Source of the DNA: Apostichopus japonicus
Taxonomy: Eukaryota > Echinodermata > Holothuroidea > Aspidochirotida > Stichopodidae
NCBI RefSeq assembly: GCF_037975245.1
Contig: NC_092579.1
Coordinates: forward strand, 1,123,001 to 1,187,000
Length of the DNA stretch: 64,000 nucleotides
Direction: 5' to 3'
In this document: one piece after another, positions 13,201 through 23,475 of the stretch
Layout: the number at the start of each line of letters is the position of its first letter
Numbering within the stretch: position 1 is the first letter of the stretch
The notes under the pieces: generated by a model
Databases searched by the model: none
What the model was told of the DNA's origin: nothing
The model's input: only the letters and a program-made list of their open reading frames with translations
Made by a program: the position numbers and the translations under genes

Positions 13201-16200
13201 TTATCTAGGATGGAGACACCCAGTATTGCTCTGAGACATCTCATTTCAAAGACATCAAGTCGATGACGATCTTTTTCACGGAGTGCCCAGGATTCAGAGC
13301 TGTAAGTTGCTATTGGCAGAATGAGGGCCTGGTAAATCCTTACTTTCAGGGATCTGGTGATGTCATGGTTTGACCAGATGGTATTTTTCAGTCTTCCAAA
13401 AGCACAGGAAGCCAACCTTATGCGGCGTTTGACGTCTTCTTCCATTGAGGGGACATTGCTGCCCAGGAAGACAAAGTTGTCAACTTTCTGAACAGGTACT
13501 TGGTTAAGGAGAACATCTTTGGTGTCTTCAGACATTATTTTACACTTTGTTGGGTTGATTTTCATTCCCCATCTTGTGCATGCTTCTTGAAGTTTGTTGG
13601 TGGCCTCCTGTAGGCTGTCAAGGTCCATTTCTATGAGAGTGGTGTCATCAGCATAACGGATGTTGTTTATACACATGTTGCCCATCTTCAGACCTGAGTC
13701 AAGATTTTGTATCTCTTTCATGACAAACTCCAGGTAGATGTTGAAGAGACAGGGAGATAGTAGGCAGCCTTGTCTGACACCAACTTGAACCTCAAACCAC
13801 TCAGTGATCTTTCCATTCACCATTACAGAGCACTTTGTTTTCTCATACATCCTTGCTATGAGGTCTACTAGCTTTGGATCTACTCCAATTGAGCGCAGGC
13901 ATTTCCAGAGAGCCTCCCTCCAAATAGTGTCGAAGGCTGCTTTGAAGTCCACAAAGTTCCAGTGAAGCGATATTTTCCTCTCTTTGGCTTTTTCAAAGAT
14001 CTGGCGGACTGTGAAGATGGCATCTGTAGTTCCTCTGGAGGCTCTGAATCCGCACTGCTCCTCACTGAGGTGGTTTTCTACAGTATCTTGGATTCTAGTA
14101 AGCAGCATCCTGCAGAAGACTTTTCCAGGGATGGACAGAAGAGTAATGGCTCTGTAATTGGCAGGATCAAGCTTGTCACCTTTCTTATAGACAGGAGTAA
14201 CCAGACCTCTGCTCCAGTCTTCTGGGATCTCCCTATCTGACCAAGCTTTGTTGATAACTTTGAGGAGCATTCGATTCATCAGTGGTCCTCCTTCTTTTAG
14301 TACTTCAGCTGATATCCTGTCACAGCCACAGGCTTTATTGTTTTTCAGCTTTTTGACAGCCTCTTCTACTTCCTCTAGGGTAAACGGTAAGCTTGTGGTA
14401 TTACGGTTGACAGGCTCCGGGATGGTTTTAAGGATATCATCATCTCTGGGGAATTCTGTGTTTAGATGTTTGTTGAAATGATCTTCCCAGCACTTCATCA
14501 CTTCGTCTGGAGCTGTCCTTAGAATGCCTTGATTGTCTTTGGCTACAGCCTGGGTTGTAGTTTTCTCCCCAGCAAGCTTCCTCACTTTTTTGAAGAGGTC
14601 ATGGCTGTTGTTCATACTATAGGCATGTTCCATTTCAGAGACATCATTTTCTATGAGTTTCCTTTTCCACTGTTTTACCTCATATTTCACCTTTTTGTTA
14701 AACGTCTTGTAGTTGTTCTTATTGGCTGCTGTAGGGTTGTTGAGCATCTCAACCCTAGCTTTCCTGCGGAGATGGCACATTTTTCTGACTTCTTCTGGCA
14801 AGCCATTGTATGTGCTATACAGTAAACCCATGGCCATTAGAAATAGTGAATGTGCTGAACAGTAAACCCATGGCCATTAGGAATATTGTATGTGCTGTAC
14901 AGTAAACCCATGGCCATTAGAAATAGTGAATGTGCTGAACAGTAAACCCATGGCCATTAGGAATATTGAATGTGCTGTACAGTAAACCCATGACCATTAG
15001 GAATATTGAATTTGCTGTACAGCAAACCCATGACCATTAGGAATATTGTATATATGCTGTACAGCAAACCCATGACCATTCAATATTGAATGTGCTGAAC
15101 AGTAAACCCATGGTCATTAGAAATATCGTATATGCTTACAGCACACCCATGGCCATTAGGCATATTGTATATGCTGTACAGTAAACCCATGACGATTCAA
15201 TATTGAATGTGCTGTACAGTAAACCCATGGCCATTAGAAATATCGTTACGCTGTACAGTTAACCCATGGCCATTACGAATATTGTTTGTGCTGTACAGTA
15301 AACCCATGACCATTAGGAATATTGAATGTGCTGAACAGTAAACCCATGGCCATTAGGAATATTGTATATGCTGTACAGCAAACCCATGACCATTCAATAT
15401 TGAATGTGCTGAACAGTAAACCCATGGCCATTAGAAATATCGTATATGCTGTACAGTAAACCCATGGTCATTTATTGTTAGTGCTGAACAGCAAACCCAT
15501 GACCATTAGGAATATTATGCTGTACAGCAAACCCATGACCATTCAATAATGAATGTGCTGAACAGTAAACCCATGGCCATTAGAAATATCGTATATGCTG
15601 TACAGTAAACCCATGGTCATTTATTGTTAGTGCTGAACAGCAAACCTATGACCATTAGGAATATATGCTGTACAGCAAACCCATGACCATTCAATATTGA
15701 ATGTGCTGAACAGTAAACCCATGGCCATTAGAAATATCGTATATGCTGTACAGTAAACCCATGGTCATTTATTGTTAGTGCTGAACAGCAAACCCATGAC
15801 CATTAGGAATATTATGTTGTACAGCAAACCCATGACCATTCAATATTGAATGTGCTGAACAGTAAACCCATGGCCATTAGAAATATCGTATATGCTGTAC
15901 AGTAAACCCATGGTCATTTATTGTTAGTGCTGAACAGCAAACCCATGACCATTAGGAATATTATGTTGTACAGCAAACCCATGACCATTCAATATTGAAT
16001 GTGCTGAACAGTAAACCCATGGCCATTAGAAATATCGTATATGCTGTACAGTAAACCCATGGTCATTTATTGTTAGTGCTGAACAGCAAACCCATGACCA
16101 TTAGGAATATTATGCTGTACAGCAAACCCATGACCATTCAATATTGAATGTGCTGTACAGTAAACCCATGGCCATTAGAAACATTTGTCTCTCGACTCGG

Positions 16201-18776
16201 TATTCAGTGCTTGTGGTAAGTCTGCGAGAAAACATGAATAGACAATTTGGGATGGTAAAATGAGACAAGTGAACGCAACATTTCTTTTATGATAAATAGG
16301 AAGGCCAAAGCAGTTGTTCATATTGCCTTGTCCATGTGATTTATCAATTAACAAGAGGAAATTGCCGGGTTATTAACAACTGAAAATTGATTTCTGTATC
16401 CTTTCAGTGTAGGGTTATTACAATTGAGATAGTATTAATGGACTAACCTGTACCTCTATAGTTTGTACACTATATTGATCTCAATCCACCTCTTCGAATA
16501 TATGTAAAACCACAAAAACAGCTTAGGCATACTGTACTTGCTGAACTAGAGCAACTCCTTGCCACAATTTCATCATGTTCAGTATTAAAACTACTGTACT
16601 TACATTGGCCATTGCTGATTTCAAGTTCACAATCAGTGCCAACATTTCTGCATCCACACATGTGAATCTGTACTGCAAAAGGACTTTGAACTTTGATTTC
16701 TGGTGACCTTTGACCTTATCATATAAACCAAAGGATTCATGTACTGTACACACAGTGAATCCACAGAGCAATATGATGTATTCAACCAAGATGACATTTG
16801 AGTTCTACAACAAAACAATAGGACTATTGTTTTTACTAGACTGAAATTACAAACCAAACATATTTCTAGCAAGCAGGACCAGGTTTAGAGTAACGTCAAT
16901 CTTTTTTTTTTCAGTTTCAGGCTTCACCTCTGGTGACCTCAGATTGCCATTGAGCTATACACAAACCAGTCCTATCTGGCTTTGTAAAGTTATTACCTCT
17001 GTTTTTTATGTCAGCCTGCTTTCATATTAAACAAAATGTAATGAAAAAGGTGGGCATGATATTTAATAATGAGTTATACATAATTTTGCTTTTGTAAGTT
17101 TTCCTTCAGTTTGGAATATGAATCTAAGGGAATTTTAACAAATTATACAGTTCTGTGGACACTCTGCACAAACACTGCACTGCACCTCAAATTGGTTTTG
17201 GCAACTTATCCATTTTTGTGGAACGATTAGACTATGCAGTAAAGTACAGAGTACAACAGCCTACTGTCTAAGTTTGATTCTGGTCACAGCAATCATGAAC
17301 TGCACAAGACACAATTGCAGTCTCCGAGAACTGATGATGTAACAAAACTGGACCTGAAACAACTGTTCACGAAAGAATGTCAGTCATGAAAAAAGTGTCT
17401 TGCATTGGGTTTTGTTTTGCTTTGTTGTGCTCAGCTTCTTCACTTGGTGACTAAAGAAGACTAGTTTACTTTGATCTTGAGAATTCTTCTCCCCTCCCCT
17501 CCCCTATCCCTGCTCCCAAACTGGCTCCAGACATGCCCAACCAATAAGGTCATGGTCACGTACTCTGTGTGATTAGTAACATACAGACACTTGACGTGCA
17601 AGTACAGGACAATGTTCCACATGGCAACAGAATGGAACAAATAGAATGCCCCTTGTCTTAAGAGGTCAAGTATTTATGCTCTAGCCCAAGTCTGATTTCA
17701 GAGTACATGACACAGGTGACACACTAGTATACTAGATTCCCAAGATGATGAGTATGAGCACAACTCCACAAGGCTGCTGTGTGCAGGCAACAGAGGGCAA
17801 AGAACACCTGAATGCTCATAGTTAATTACCCTAGCAACTCTGTAATATTACCTCATTTGACAAACTAGAAATCTACCCATATGATCATCTTTGATGAACA
17901 AAGGCTTAACCTCAAGCCATCTCTTGCTACCATTTCAGGAAAGCTCTGTCCATTTCCATTTCCCAATAGAATGGAGACATATCTTACATGTAAATGGTAC
18001 ATATAACATGTTGAGTTATACTTCTGTGTAAGAAAGTGAGTAGTATACAGTACAGACAGGTTATCTCATTATTATCTAGGCTGGTGTAAATGGATTACAA
18101 TATATAGATGTTTCCACTGATAACCATTGATAGGCTACAGTAGGCTTCATTACTTAACACCTTGCCTTGCCCTGTCTACTACCAAATATCCAGTATGGTG
18201 TTGGGGCAAGCATGGTAGGGGAGGGGGAGGGGAGGGGGAAGAAGATCTACCATAATACCAGTCGATGAAAACAAGAATAGCTGCAAGAATGGAACTAAGT
18301 ATTATTAAGTTACACTGGACATAATATATTTATTTAAGTAAACACAATTTTACTTACTTAGCACCAGATGCTGCAATAATGTTTGCCCAATGTTTCGGGT
18401 TGAAAAACTCGGCTGTGAAAGCGGGAGCAAAATCTGTGTAGGTAAAACCAGGCCTGTAGTTGGATCTCATGAATGCCTCAAAGTTCATGCTTTGTTCTCC
18501 TTGCCAGTTCCACCAGAACCACTCAGAACCAAAACTTGGGACACTGTAGACGCCCCAATGGATGAATATACCAAATTTGGCATCTTCGTACCAATCTGGG
18601 ATCGGACGTGAGTCTAAAGATTTCCAGTTAGGATTGTAACGGACAGCTGCACCCTTGAAACCTGAAATGTATACTATCACCTCTGTGATCGAGAGAAACA
18701 GGAGGGCGTACAGCCCTAGACGAATCATCTTGAGTGGAATTCTGACCATTGTTCTGATTCCAGGGATCAATCGCAT
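4064..18776 (-). CDS. alpha-L-fucosidase (GH29), C-terminus outside window
   Basis: Lysosomal or secreted exoglycosidase that removes alpha-L-fucose from glycoconjugates. Seven exons join in frame: 18358-18776, 12485-12591, 11883-12010, 10587-10720, 9658-9755, 5315-5447 and 4064-4234 (396 codons plus 2 bases). All have AG acceptors and GT donors with matching phases. Residues about 15-40 form a hydrophobic leader or signal anchor. Family signatures seen are the [13 protein letters not shown] segment, [30 protein letters not shown] (the Asp near residue 240 matches the GH29 nucleophile), NDRWG, and [14 protein letters not shown]. Family members are about 460 residues, so one or two exons carrying the beta-sandwich tail lie left of position 1 or were not found. 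No stops or frameshifts were seen, so the gene looks functional. Introns carry two LINEs and three tandem arrays. Confidence 0.93.
5315..5447 (-). CDS. alpha-L-fucosidase exon 6
   Basis: Codes for [20 protein letters not shown] followed by [18 protein letters not shown], the conserved WExCMTID...SWGYRR segment of GH29. Acceptor ctag, donor gtgagc. The intron upstream of this exon holds the CR1/L2-like LINE fragment. Confidence 0.92.
6333..6399. repeat. tandem array, left part (TTTACTTGATGACTG units)
   Basis: Short units containing tttacttgatgactgagggc. The same array resumes at 9114, so a single array was interrupted by the LINE fragment between them. The 12-mer acttgatgactg occurs at 6388-6399 and again at 9114-9125. 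Confidence 0.8.
6400..9113 (-). pseudogene. CR1/L2-like LINE ORF2 remnant
   Basis: Minus-strand fragments of a non-LTR retrotransposon polyprotein in the expected order. Near 8970-8690 is an endonuclease start ([20 protein letters not shown] then [11 protein letters not shown]). Near 7166-6940 is the reverse transcriptase block with [20 protein letters not shown] and [10 protein letters not shown]. Near 6800-6430 are [28 protein letters not shown] and [12 protein letters not shown]. Several frameshifts and stops separate them. The fragment stops inside ORF2, so the usual 3' end is absent. It lies in the intron between fucosidase exons 5 and 6. Confidence 0.85.
9114..9272. repeat. tandem array, right part (TTTACTTGATGACTG units)
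   Basis: About five degenerate copies of the unit seen at 6333-6399 (gtttacttgatgactg followed by agggcagttatt or variants). Confidence 0.8.
9658..9755 (-). CDS. alpha-L-fucosidase exon 5
   Basis: Codes for [20 protein letters not shown] and [14 protein letters not shown], with the conserved NDRWG motif. The acceptor tacag lies at the edge of a degenerate tandem array (about 9756-10415) that fills the upstream intron. Donor gtaaat. Confidence 0.92.
9756..10415. repeat. degenerate tandem array, units about 40-60 bp
   Basis: Recurring phrase ctatgctgtatgag, then agaaacaaatgaatg or agaaacagattaatg, then ttttgacta, at least a dozen times with indels. It fills much of the fucosidase intron between exons 4 and 5, starting right at the exon 5 acceptor. 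Confidence 0.85.
10587..10720 (-). CDS. alpha-L-fucosidase exon 4 (catalytic Asp)
   Basis: Codes for [20 protein letters not shown] and [20 protein letters not shown]. The LWADGDW motif carries the Asp that aligns by pattern with the GH29 nucleophile. Acceptor ttcag, donor gtttgt; ends in phase 2. Confidence 0.93.
11883..12010 (-). CDS. alpha-L-fucosidase exon 3
   Basis: Codes for [20 protein letters not shown] and [15 protein letters not shown], the GH29 barrel strand with the conserved GLYxSxxEW pattern. Acceptor gcag, donor gtaagt; starts in phase 1 and ends in phase 0. Confidence 0.92.
12485..12591 (-). CDS. alpha-L-fucosidase exon 2
   Basis: Codes for [20 protein letters not shown] and on to GRDLVG, a highly conserved GH29 block containing the substrate-binding His pair. 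The acceptor is tctag and the donor gtaaat. The exon completes the split Lys codon of exon 1. Confidence 0.93.
12690..12880. repeat. 37-bp tandem array, left part
   Basis: Units of the type gtgctgtacagtaaaccc, atggccattag, aaatattgtat. The array continues at 14805 after the inserted RTE-like LINE. Confidence 0.9.
12881..14804 (-). mobile_element. 5'-truncated RTE-like LINE
   Basis: Inserted into the 37-bp array. The 10-mer attgtatgtg flanks it at 12871-12880 and 14805-14814, and joining the flanks restores a normal array unit. The 3' end has almost no UTR: after the stop codon comes only gtcagtaagt-like sequence, without poly-A, as in RTE-type elements. The 5' end is cut off within ORF2, so the endonuclease is missing. 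Confidence 0.85.
12891..14837 (-). CDS. LINE reverse transcriptase ORF2 (partial, open frame)
   Basis: A 648-residue uninterrupted frame. The first eleven or so residues ([11 protein letters not shown]) are encoded by the flanking 37-bp array, so the true element begins about residue 12. Reverse transcriptase motifs are visible: FVDFKAAFD (295-303), VRQGCLLSP (354-362) and catalytic YADD (395-398). A C-terminal region contains [20 protein letters not shown], common after the RT domain of RTE-like elements. All three catalytic Asp residues are present. The lack of stops implies a young copy, but it lacks an endonuclease and its own promoter, so it should be non-autonomous. It lies in fucosidase intron 1 in the same orientation as the host gene. 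Confidence 0.92.
   Translation of the reverse strand: MAMGLLYSTYNGLPEEVRKMCHLRRKARVEMLNNPTAANKNNYKTFNKKVKYEVKQWKRKLIENDVSEMEHAYSMNNSHDLFKKVRKLAGEKTTTQAVAKDNQGILRTAPDEVMKCWEDHFNKHLNTEFPRDDDILKTIPEPVNRNTTSLPFTLEEVEEAVKKLKNNKACGCDRISAEVLKEGGPLMNRMLLKVINKAWSDREIPEDWSRGLVTPVYKKGDKLDPANYRAITLLSIPGKVFCRMLLTRIQDTVENHLSEEQCGFRASRGTTDAIFTVRQIFEKAKERKISLHWNFVDFKAAFDTIWREALWKCLRSIGVDPKLVDLIARMYEKTKCSVMVNGKITEWFEVQVGVRQGCLLSPCLFNIYLEFVMKEIQNLDSGLKMGNMCINNIRYADDTTLIEMDLDSLQEATNKLQEACTRWGMKINPTKCKIMSEDTKDVLLNQVPVQKVDNFVFLGSNVPSMEEDVKRRIRLASCAFGRLKNTIWSNHDITRSLKVRIYQALILPIATYSSESWALREKDRHRLDVFEMRCLRAILGVSILDKVRNNTIRQRLNVTTTINDAICKRRLKWAGQVFRMPEHRLPYQAFKNDFSKPRPPGRPPSRWKDLIQKDLGMTTQAVESCAADRPNWRRITRQRAKGHSVLRT
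14805..16185. repeat. 37-bp tandem array with about 148-bp higher-order unit
   Basis: About three dozen monomers of the form gctgtacagtaaacccatgg plus ccattagaaatatcgtat. In the right half a four-monomer unit repeats: the marker tttattgttagtgctgaac starts at 15471, 15620, 15768, 15917 and 16066 (periods 149, 148, 149, 149). This is a higher-order repeat like that of some satellites. Confidence 0.92.
16190..18357. other. remainder of fucosidase intron 1
   Basis: No coding exon recognised. Contains a perfect inverted AGGTCA direct repeat with one-base spacing (tgacctttgacct, 16704-16716) within a dispersed repeat, and a GGGGAGG-rich stretch at about 18215-18240. Confidence 0.4.
18358..18776 (-). 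CDS. alpha-L-fucosidase exon 1
   Basis: Codes for residues 1-139 plus two bases. An in-frame Met lies upstream of a hydrophobic stretch ([11 protein letters not shown]), then the start of the GH29 catalytic domain ([15 protein letters not shown]). Another Met ten residues in (MVRIPLK) is an equally possible start. The donor gtaagt follows at 18357; the exon ends in phase 2. Confidence 0.93.
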
Positions 18777-19130
18777 ATATATTCTAGTAGGTTAAAAACA
18801 AGAAAATCAATTTGAAAAGTCCTCTGAAATCATGAAGAAAATAGTTCTGTTGTCTGAAAATACAGTTTGGGGATTTAAACTGCATAGTTTGATGGTTCAA
18901 CTGCTGGATAATACAGAAAACATAAATACATTGACAGTAGCTCCAGAGTGAGGGGAAACAAAGTTCATACATCATGTGGAAACATGACCAAAATTACTGA
19001 CTATAATGTTCACTGAAAGGAACATTTAAAACGCAAATATTTGGGGGGAAAATTATTTTAACATAATAGAAGCCTTCTTTATAGGCAATACGGGAGGTAT
19101 ATATCTTCATGATTTATCTATTTTGTTTGC

Positions 19131-19414
19131 GTAGCCAAGGGGGGGGGGCGAAGGGGGCAGCCGCCCCCCTTGAGCATATTTTTTAATTTGTTTTTAATGT
19201 TGTTATGATATCGCTAGTATTTTCAAAAGAGAAAATGCTAAAATGCAACTAACAAGGCCTGGGAAGTGCCATTTCCAGCGATCTGGGAGGCATTTTCAGC
19301 CAAAATTTTCTTGTACGCTTCGCGCCAACCATGGTGGCGCTACGCTTAGATAGTTTGCAATGCTGAATCTACAGTTTCACCCCTCCCTTGGCAAATTCCT
19401 GGCTACACGCCTGC
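19131..19414. mobile_element. small hAT-type element, CGTAGCC family copy
   Basis: Ends are gcgtagccaagg on the left and cctggctacacgcctg on the right, which are inverted. The interior carries the family core in reverse (gcgccaaccatggtggcgc, 19322-19340). The left tip is altered and no exact 8-bp duplication could be assigned. Confidence 0.6.
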
Positions 19415-20790
19415 ATTTGCGTACCACACTCAACTCTATTGCAGTTCAAGCTCCTGAGTAGATCTGCAGATTCAGGGCTCGAGTTTGGATGGGTGGGGGA
19501 GGGGTGGGCGGGGAGTACACCTCCCTATCTTCTTACATTACCTGTAGTTGATAATATTTTGGACTTGGTGTCTTGCATAGATCTGGCAAGCATGCAGACA
19601 TTAATTCTTATAAACAGAGAATAATTTATCTGGTATTGAAAAATGGAAACAAAATGTTTAGCTACACCAATGCAAACATGTACAGGAGGTTTTGTACACA
19701 GCTGTTTGTAAACTATTTCCAGTATTTCATGAGATTTAAAATTCATAATCCTTAAAAGTTAATCACTAATTATTCTGTGTAAGGCCTTGCAAATGTTACA
19801 AGCAACTCCTTGAAGATACATCCAATCAGATTGAACAGTGTGTGACATCCATTGCCTGAAATGCTGATGAACAATTTCATGTAACCTGTAAACTGTTAGC
19901 TAGTGTTATAAAAAAAAATTAACATACAAAATGTGTATGCTAAGCACTGCACAATACAACGTACTGTCTAACACCTTGGGACCTTCCCCCTGATTTGGAA
20001 CAGGAGTTGATCTAATGTAAACAAATGGCATTTCAATTCCTGAGGATCGAGACTATAATTTATGGTTACCGCATGTATGTAGATTGATCTTGGCATACAG
20101 TAGTGTAAACAGGCCAATCGCCTTAGTAATACTAGCACCAACACATTTTACAACTATATGTATGTACACACGTAAATCATATTGTGAAAACAAAAATTGT
20201 ATGCCACCCATGTCGTGACCTTAACCTGTAAGGTACCTGGATGTGAGTCATATTAGTATTACCTACTGTATGCATACTTAGTAGATGCCAGGGCCTTATC
20301 CAGGTTAGCCTATTGTTAATAGTTACTATATCTATGATACTGGGTAGATAGGAAGACACTATGTAAGTAATCCTAAGAATAGCTAGGCCTATGTAATCCT
20401 AAGTAATACTAAGTATTGTTTTCTATATATGTACTGTAATCTGTACACTACGGAATGTCATCTGTCTCTGTGACAGATGAGAATATGAGAGTAATAGATC
20501 AGTATAGCATACACTACCACCGGGTGCAGCTGTGTTTTTCTTGAGTTGTCTCTACAAACCTAGCTTGCCTAGAATGTATATGTGGAGTTTAGCAAGTTTA
20601 ATTATGGACAAATAGGGCTAACGATAGGCCTGACGTACCTGTTCGTCAACAGACTTAGCACAGGAAGTTTACTGGCAGTGATAGAGCGACGGAGTTTTCA
20701 CTGGCCGGAGATAACAACAATTCTAAGCAATACAAATAACAACACAAATTCTACACACATGTATCGTGCAGAAGATCCGTTGTACGTTTG

Positions 20791-20830
20791 GCCTACAGTA
20801 GAGACCCTATAGGGTCTCTAGCCTACAGTA
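20791..20830. repeat. perfect palindrome flanked by 10-bp direct repeats
   Basis: gcctacagta at 20791-20800 and 20821-20830 flank the palindrome gagaccctatagggtctc (20801-20818). It looks like a minimal fold-back insertion with a 10-bp target duplication, or chance. Confidence 0.6.
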
Positions 20831-21289
20831 GTCCAAGCAATAATTGCACCGTATGATAAGCTGATCTGCTACCGATAATTGCTTTCGCTTTGTTGTAGAT
20901 AAGAAATACTTGAAAGACGTCGCCTAGGACTAGTTTAGGTATACTACTAGCCTAACCAAGTGTCAATTATTTCCTAAGACAACCATTTCAAATTTAGTTA
21001 CAGTTAAATACAATCGTATAACGTCCAGTCCCTTTAAGTCAAGAATCGCGTTAGTTGCCATTAGGTAGTATGTGTGGGAATACGCATTATTTTACCTTTT
21101 TGGCTTCCCACAGTTACTTTTGTTGAGGGCTAGACACCAAGCCAAAAGTCTCTAACAAAGTTAACTTTTACTTATTATTCAGTGCTCGTAATCACTACGC
21201 GTACATGCGACACCTCATTGATTCGAAAATGTTTATTTTCACCTTTGCGTGGCAAGTTAAAGCTCTATAAGAGCTCACTAGAGATATAC

Positions 21290-21470
21290 TGTAGTTGTCT
21301 CTACTTTACAGCTTTAAGTGTTTTGTATCTGTATACTTAATTGTTTTTGTGTTGCTATGTTTTACTTTTTATGTATAACGTTTAATGTAAAAAGCATGGC
21401 CTTATTGGAAACCAGCTTTTGCTGAATAAGCAACCCTGGATAAAAATGCGAATAAATAAAAAAAAAAAAA
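21290..21470 (+). mobile_element. probable LINE 3' end with poly-A
   Basis: A T-rich stretch, then gccttattggaaaccagctt and gaataagcaaccctgg, then aataaataaaaaaaaaaaaa. This arrangement resembles the 3' UTR and tail of a non-LTR element. No coding part is visible. Confidence 0.4.
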
Positions 21471-21657
21471 TACTGCTTACCAATAAAACCGATATATGGC
21501 TCAGTCATTTGTGTCATCCCATCTCCCCCCATGGGCGTCACCGTACACCGACAACCTAACCACCCCCGGCTTTACATTGGGTAGTACGAGTGGGGTAATG
21601 CACAGATGACTGAAGGACGTAGGAACTTCAAGGGATTATCTTGAGGCGTAGTGAAAG

Positions 21658-21940
21658 ATGGCAGGCTTACTAGACGAGATGCGTCAACGACTAGATGAGT
21701 TGGAGAAGGAAGTGGCAGAGGAGAAGAAGGGTAGTTCCGAACGCCCGGGTGTAGTCTATACCTCCTGCCCAAGGAGAAGAAGTTACGATCGTTCTCATCA
21801 TGGGTAGAGGTGCAGGCTGTGCTTTCTTTTAAATTCTTTATTGAAGAAGCAAGAGTAGCTCAGGCTAGTGCCAGTTCTAGTGAGGGGGAAGTAATATATT
21901 TTATGATGGCGGATGGTGGTTCTATTAATAGTACTTATTA
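21658..21940 (+). pseudogene. frame-shifted gag-like fragment
   Basis: An ATG opens MAGLLDEMRQRLDELEKEVA, a short amphipathic or coiled segment. Around 21755 the sense frame shifts by one and continues as YLLPKEKKLRSFSSWVEVQ and FFIEEARVAQASASSSEGE to a stop at 21940. The PKEKKLRSFS...FIEEAR pattern resembles the N-terminal part of gag-like ORFs of some retroelements, but this is a weak similarity from memory. A host gene remnant is possible. Confidence 0.35.
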
Positions 21941-22761
21941 ATTCATTCGGGGTGGGAGAAGAGAACATATATAGTGATTCCTCCCAAAGCGAAGAAACCG
22001 AATAAGCACGCAGGAGTACTAGGGTTAATAAGGGTCGCCATAGGAACCCATATCATGAGCCGAGGTCAATTCTTCGAACATTTTATTCCATATTTGAAGG
22101 GTTTATTCCATATGACAACCTCGGGGAAGAGAAAATCATTCTTAGTGCTTTAGTTTCGTAAATTAGCTTGCTTAGGTGGTCAAGTTTTTGATTTATATTT
22201 AGTTTATTAAATTACCATAGGCCTATACCAAATTTTGACATGCTGATGTGTAGTGCTTTTAATTGAAAATATGTCATGACTGGTTGAATAATTACTTTTG
22301 TTTGAGATAAATATTGTCTACATTCCTACCCTTACCAAAATCCCAGATCTGGCTTTATATCTGGTTTAATCTGGCAATATTAAGCCTTTATTGGGCGATA
22401 CCATTTCGCAAAAGCAATGAACAAAACAGCAATTGCCTACTCGTTACATTTCAGTGGGAGAAAAGGTCATTGTCCTAGATTTCAGACAGAATGCTGGTAA
22501 ATGGGCAGAAGGCCGGGGTAATATAAAAAATGTCAGGGCTAGTCACATACCTTGTAAATGTCGACAATAACTGTTGGAAGCGACATATTAATCAAATGAA
22601 AATGTCGTGTTGTGAAAACACGAAGTTTTGATAATTTGTACAGAACTCGAAGCTCAGTATACGGCTTTGATTTGAGCTAGCGGGAGTTATTGTTTCAAGC
22701 CCACCGAATCATCGTTTGAATAGTCAACACGGAATTGGAATAAAATACACAACTGTCGAAA

Positions 22762-22827
22762 ATGGAAGCAACTCTTCGAGAATTAGGATATAGGGAAGAT
22801 GATATTCTTAATTTCGAAAGAGTAGGA
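22762..22827 (+). CDS. candidate first coding exon of an unidentified gene
   Basis: ATG followed by 22 codons (MEATLRELGYREDDILNFER then VG) ends exactly at a consensus donor GTGAGT (22828-22833). Composition is protein-like and hydrophilic. I could not identify the next exon; the following 14 kb is mostly transposons. It may be the start of a host gene or of a decayed element. Confidence 0.3.
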
Positions 22828-22906
22828 GTGAGTTTTGCTGTTATCTGAACTTGTATAATATATATATATATAATTTTTGTAGGGAGAAACATGCAACAAC
22901 CTCAGG

Positions 22907-23396
22907 CAGGGGCGTAGCGAGCGGGGGGGTGGGGGGTGTCACCCCCCCCCCAATAATTTGGTCGCTGTCGGCAAATTTTGGGTCTGTCGGCAAAAGGAGA
23001 AAAGGTGAAGAGAGCGGAAGGGGAAGAAAGAAGGAAAGCTGAATAGAGAAAAGGAGAACGGGAGCTTCTTCCGTGCCAAATTTGACTTAAAATATGCACC
23101 AGATTGCATCTAAGGACGTTTCAAAACTAAAAATTTTCCAAAGGGGAGGGGTAGACCCCCTACCCTTAGACCCCTCCCCCATTTCAGTCACCACTTCCAG
23201 ATCCGTCGGCAAATCAAATTTGACTTAAAATATACACCAGATTGCATCTAAGGACGTTTCAAAACTAAACATTTTCCAAAGGGGAGGGGACCCCACCTCA
23301 CCTTAGACCCCTCCCCCATTTCAGTCACCACTTCCAGATCCGTCGGCAAATCAAATTCTCCACACCCCCAACAAAAAAACCTTCGCTACGCCCCTG
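22907..23396. mobile_element. small hAT-type element with 8-bp duplication acctcagg
   Basis: Inverted ends are caggggcgtagcgagc and cttcgctacgcccctg. The 8-bp flanks acctcagg (22899-22906 and 23397-23404) are identical. Internally a segment of about 139 bp (from ttgacttaaaatat) is duplicated in tandem at about 23080 and 23219. No coding capacity. Confidence 0.88.
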
Positions 23397-23475
23397 ACCT
23401 CAGGCTCATAAGCTAGCAATAGGTCTCAAAGCTATAGCCTAATTTTGTTCGGTCTAACAGCCAGAGTAAGCTTAA

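Larger units (their letters stand above)
18777..22761. other. intergenic region between fucosidase and the candidate exon at 22762
   Basis: Presumed promoter and 5' UTR of the fucosidase gene near 18.8-19.1 kb (not resolvable by eye), one hAT-type small element, a palindrome flanked by direct repeats, a poly-A-tailed LINE-like end and a frame-shifted gag-like fragment. No conventional gene recognised. Confidence 0.4.

Noticed and set aside
12872-14814. The first residues of the reverse transcriptase frame as a genuine start
   Set aside because: They are encoded by the flanking 37-bp array, so the Met is accidental.
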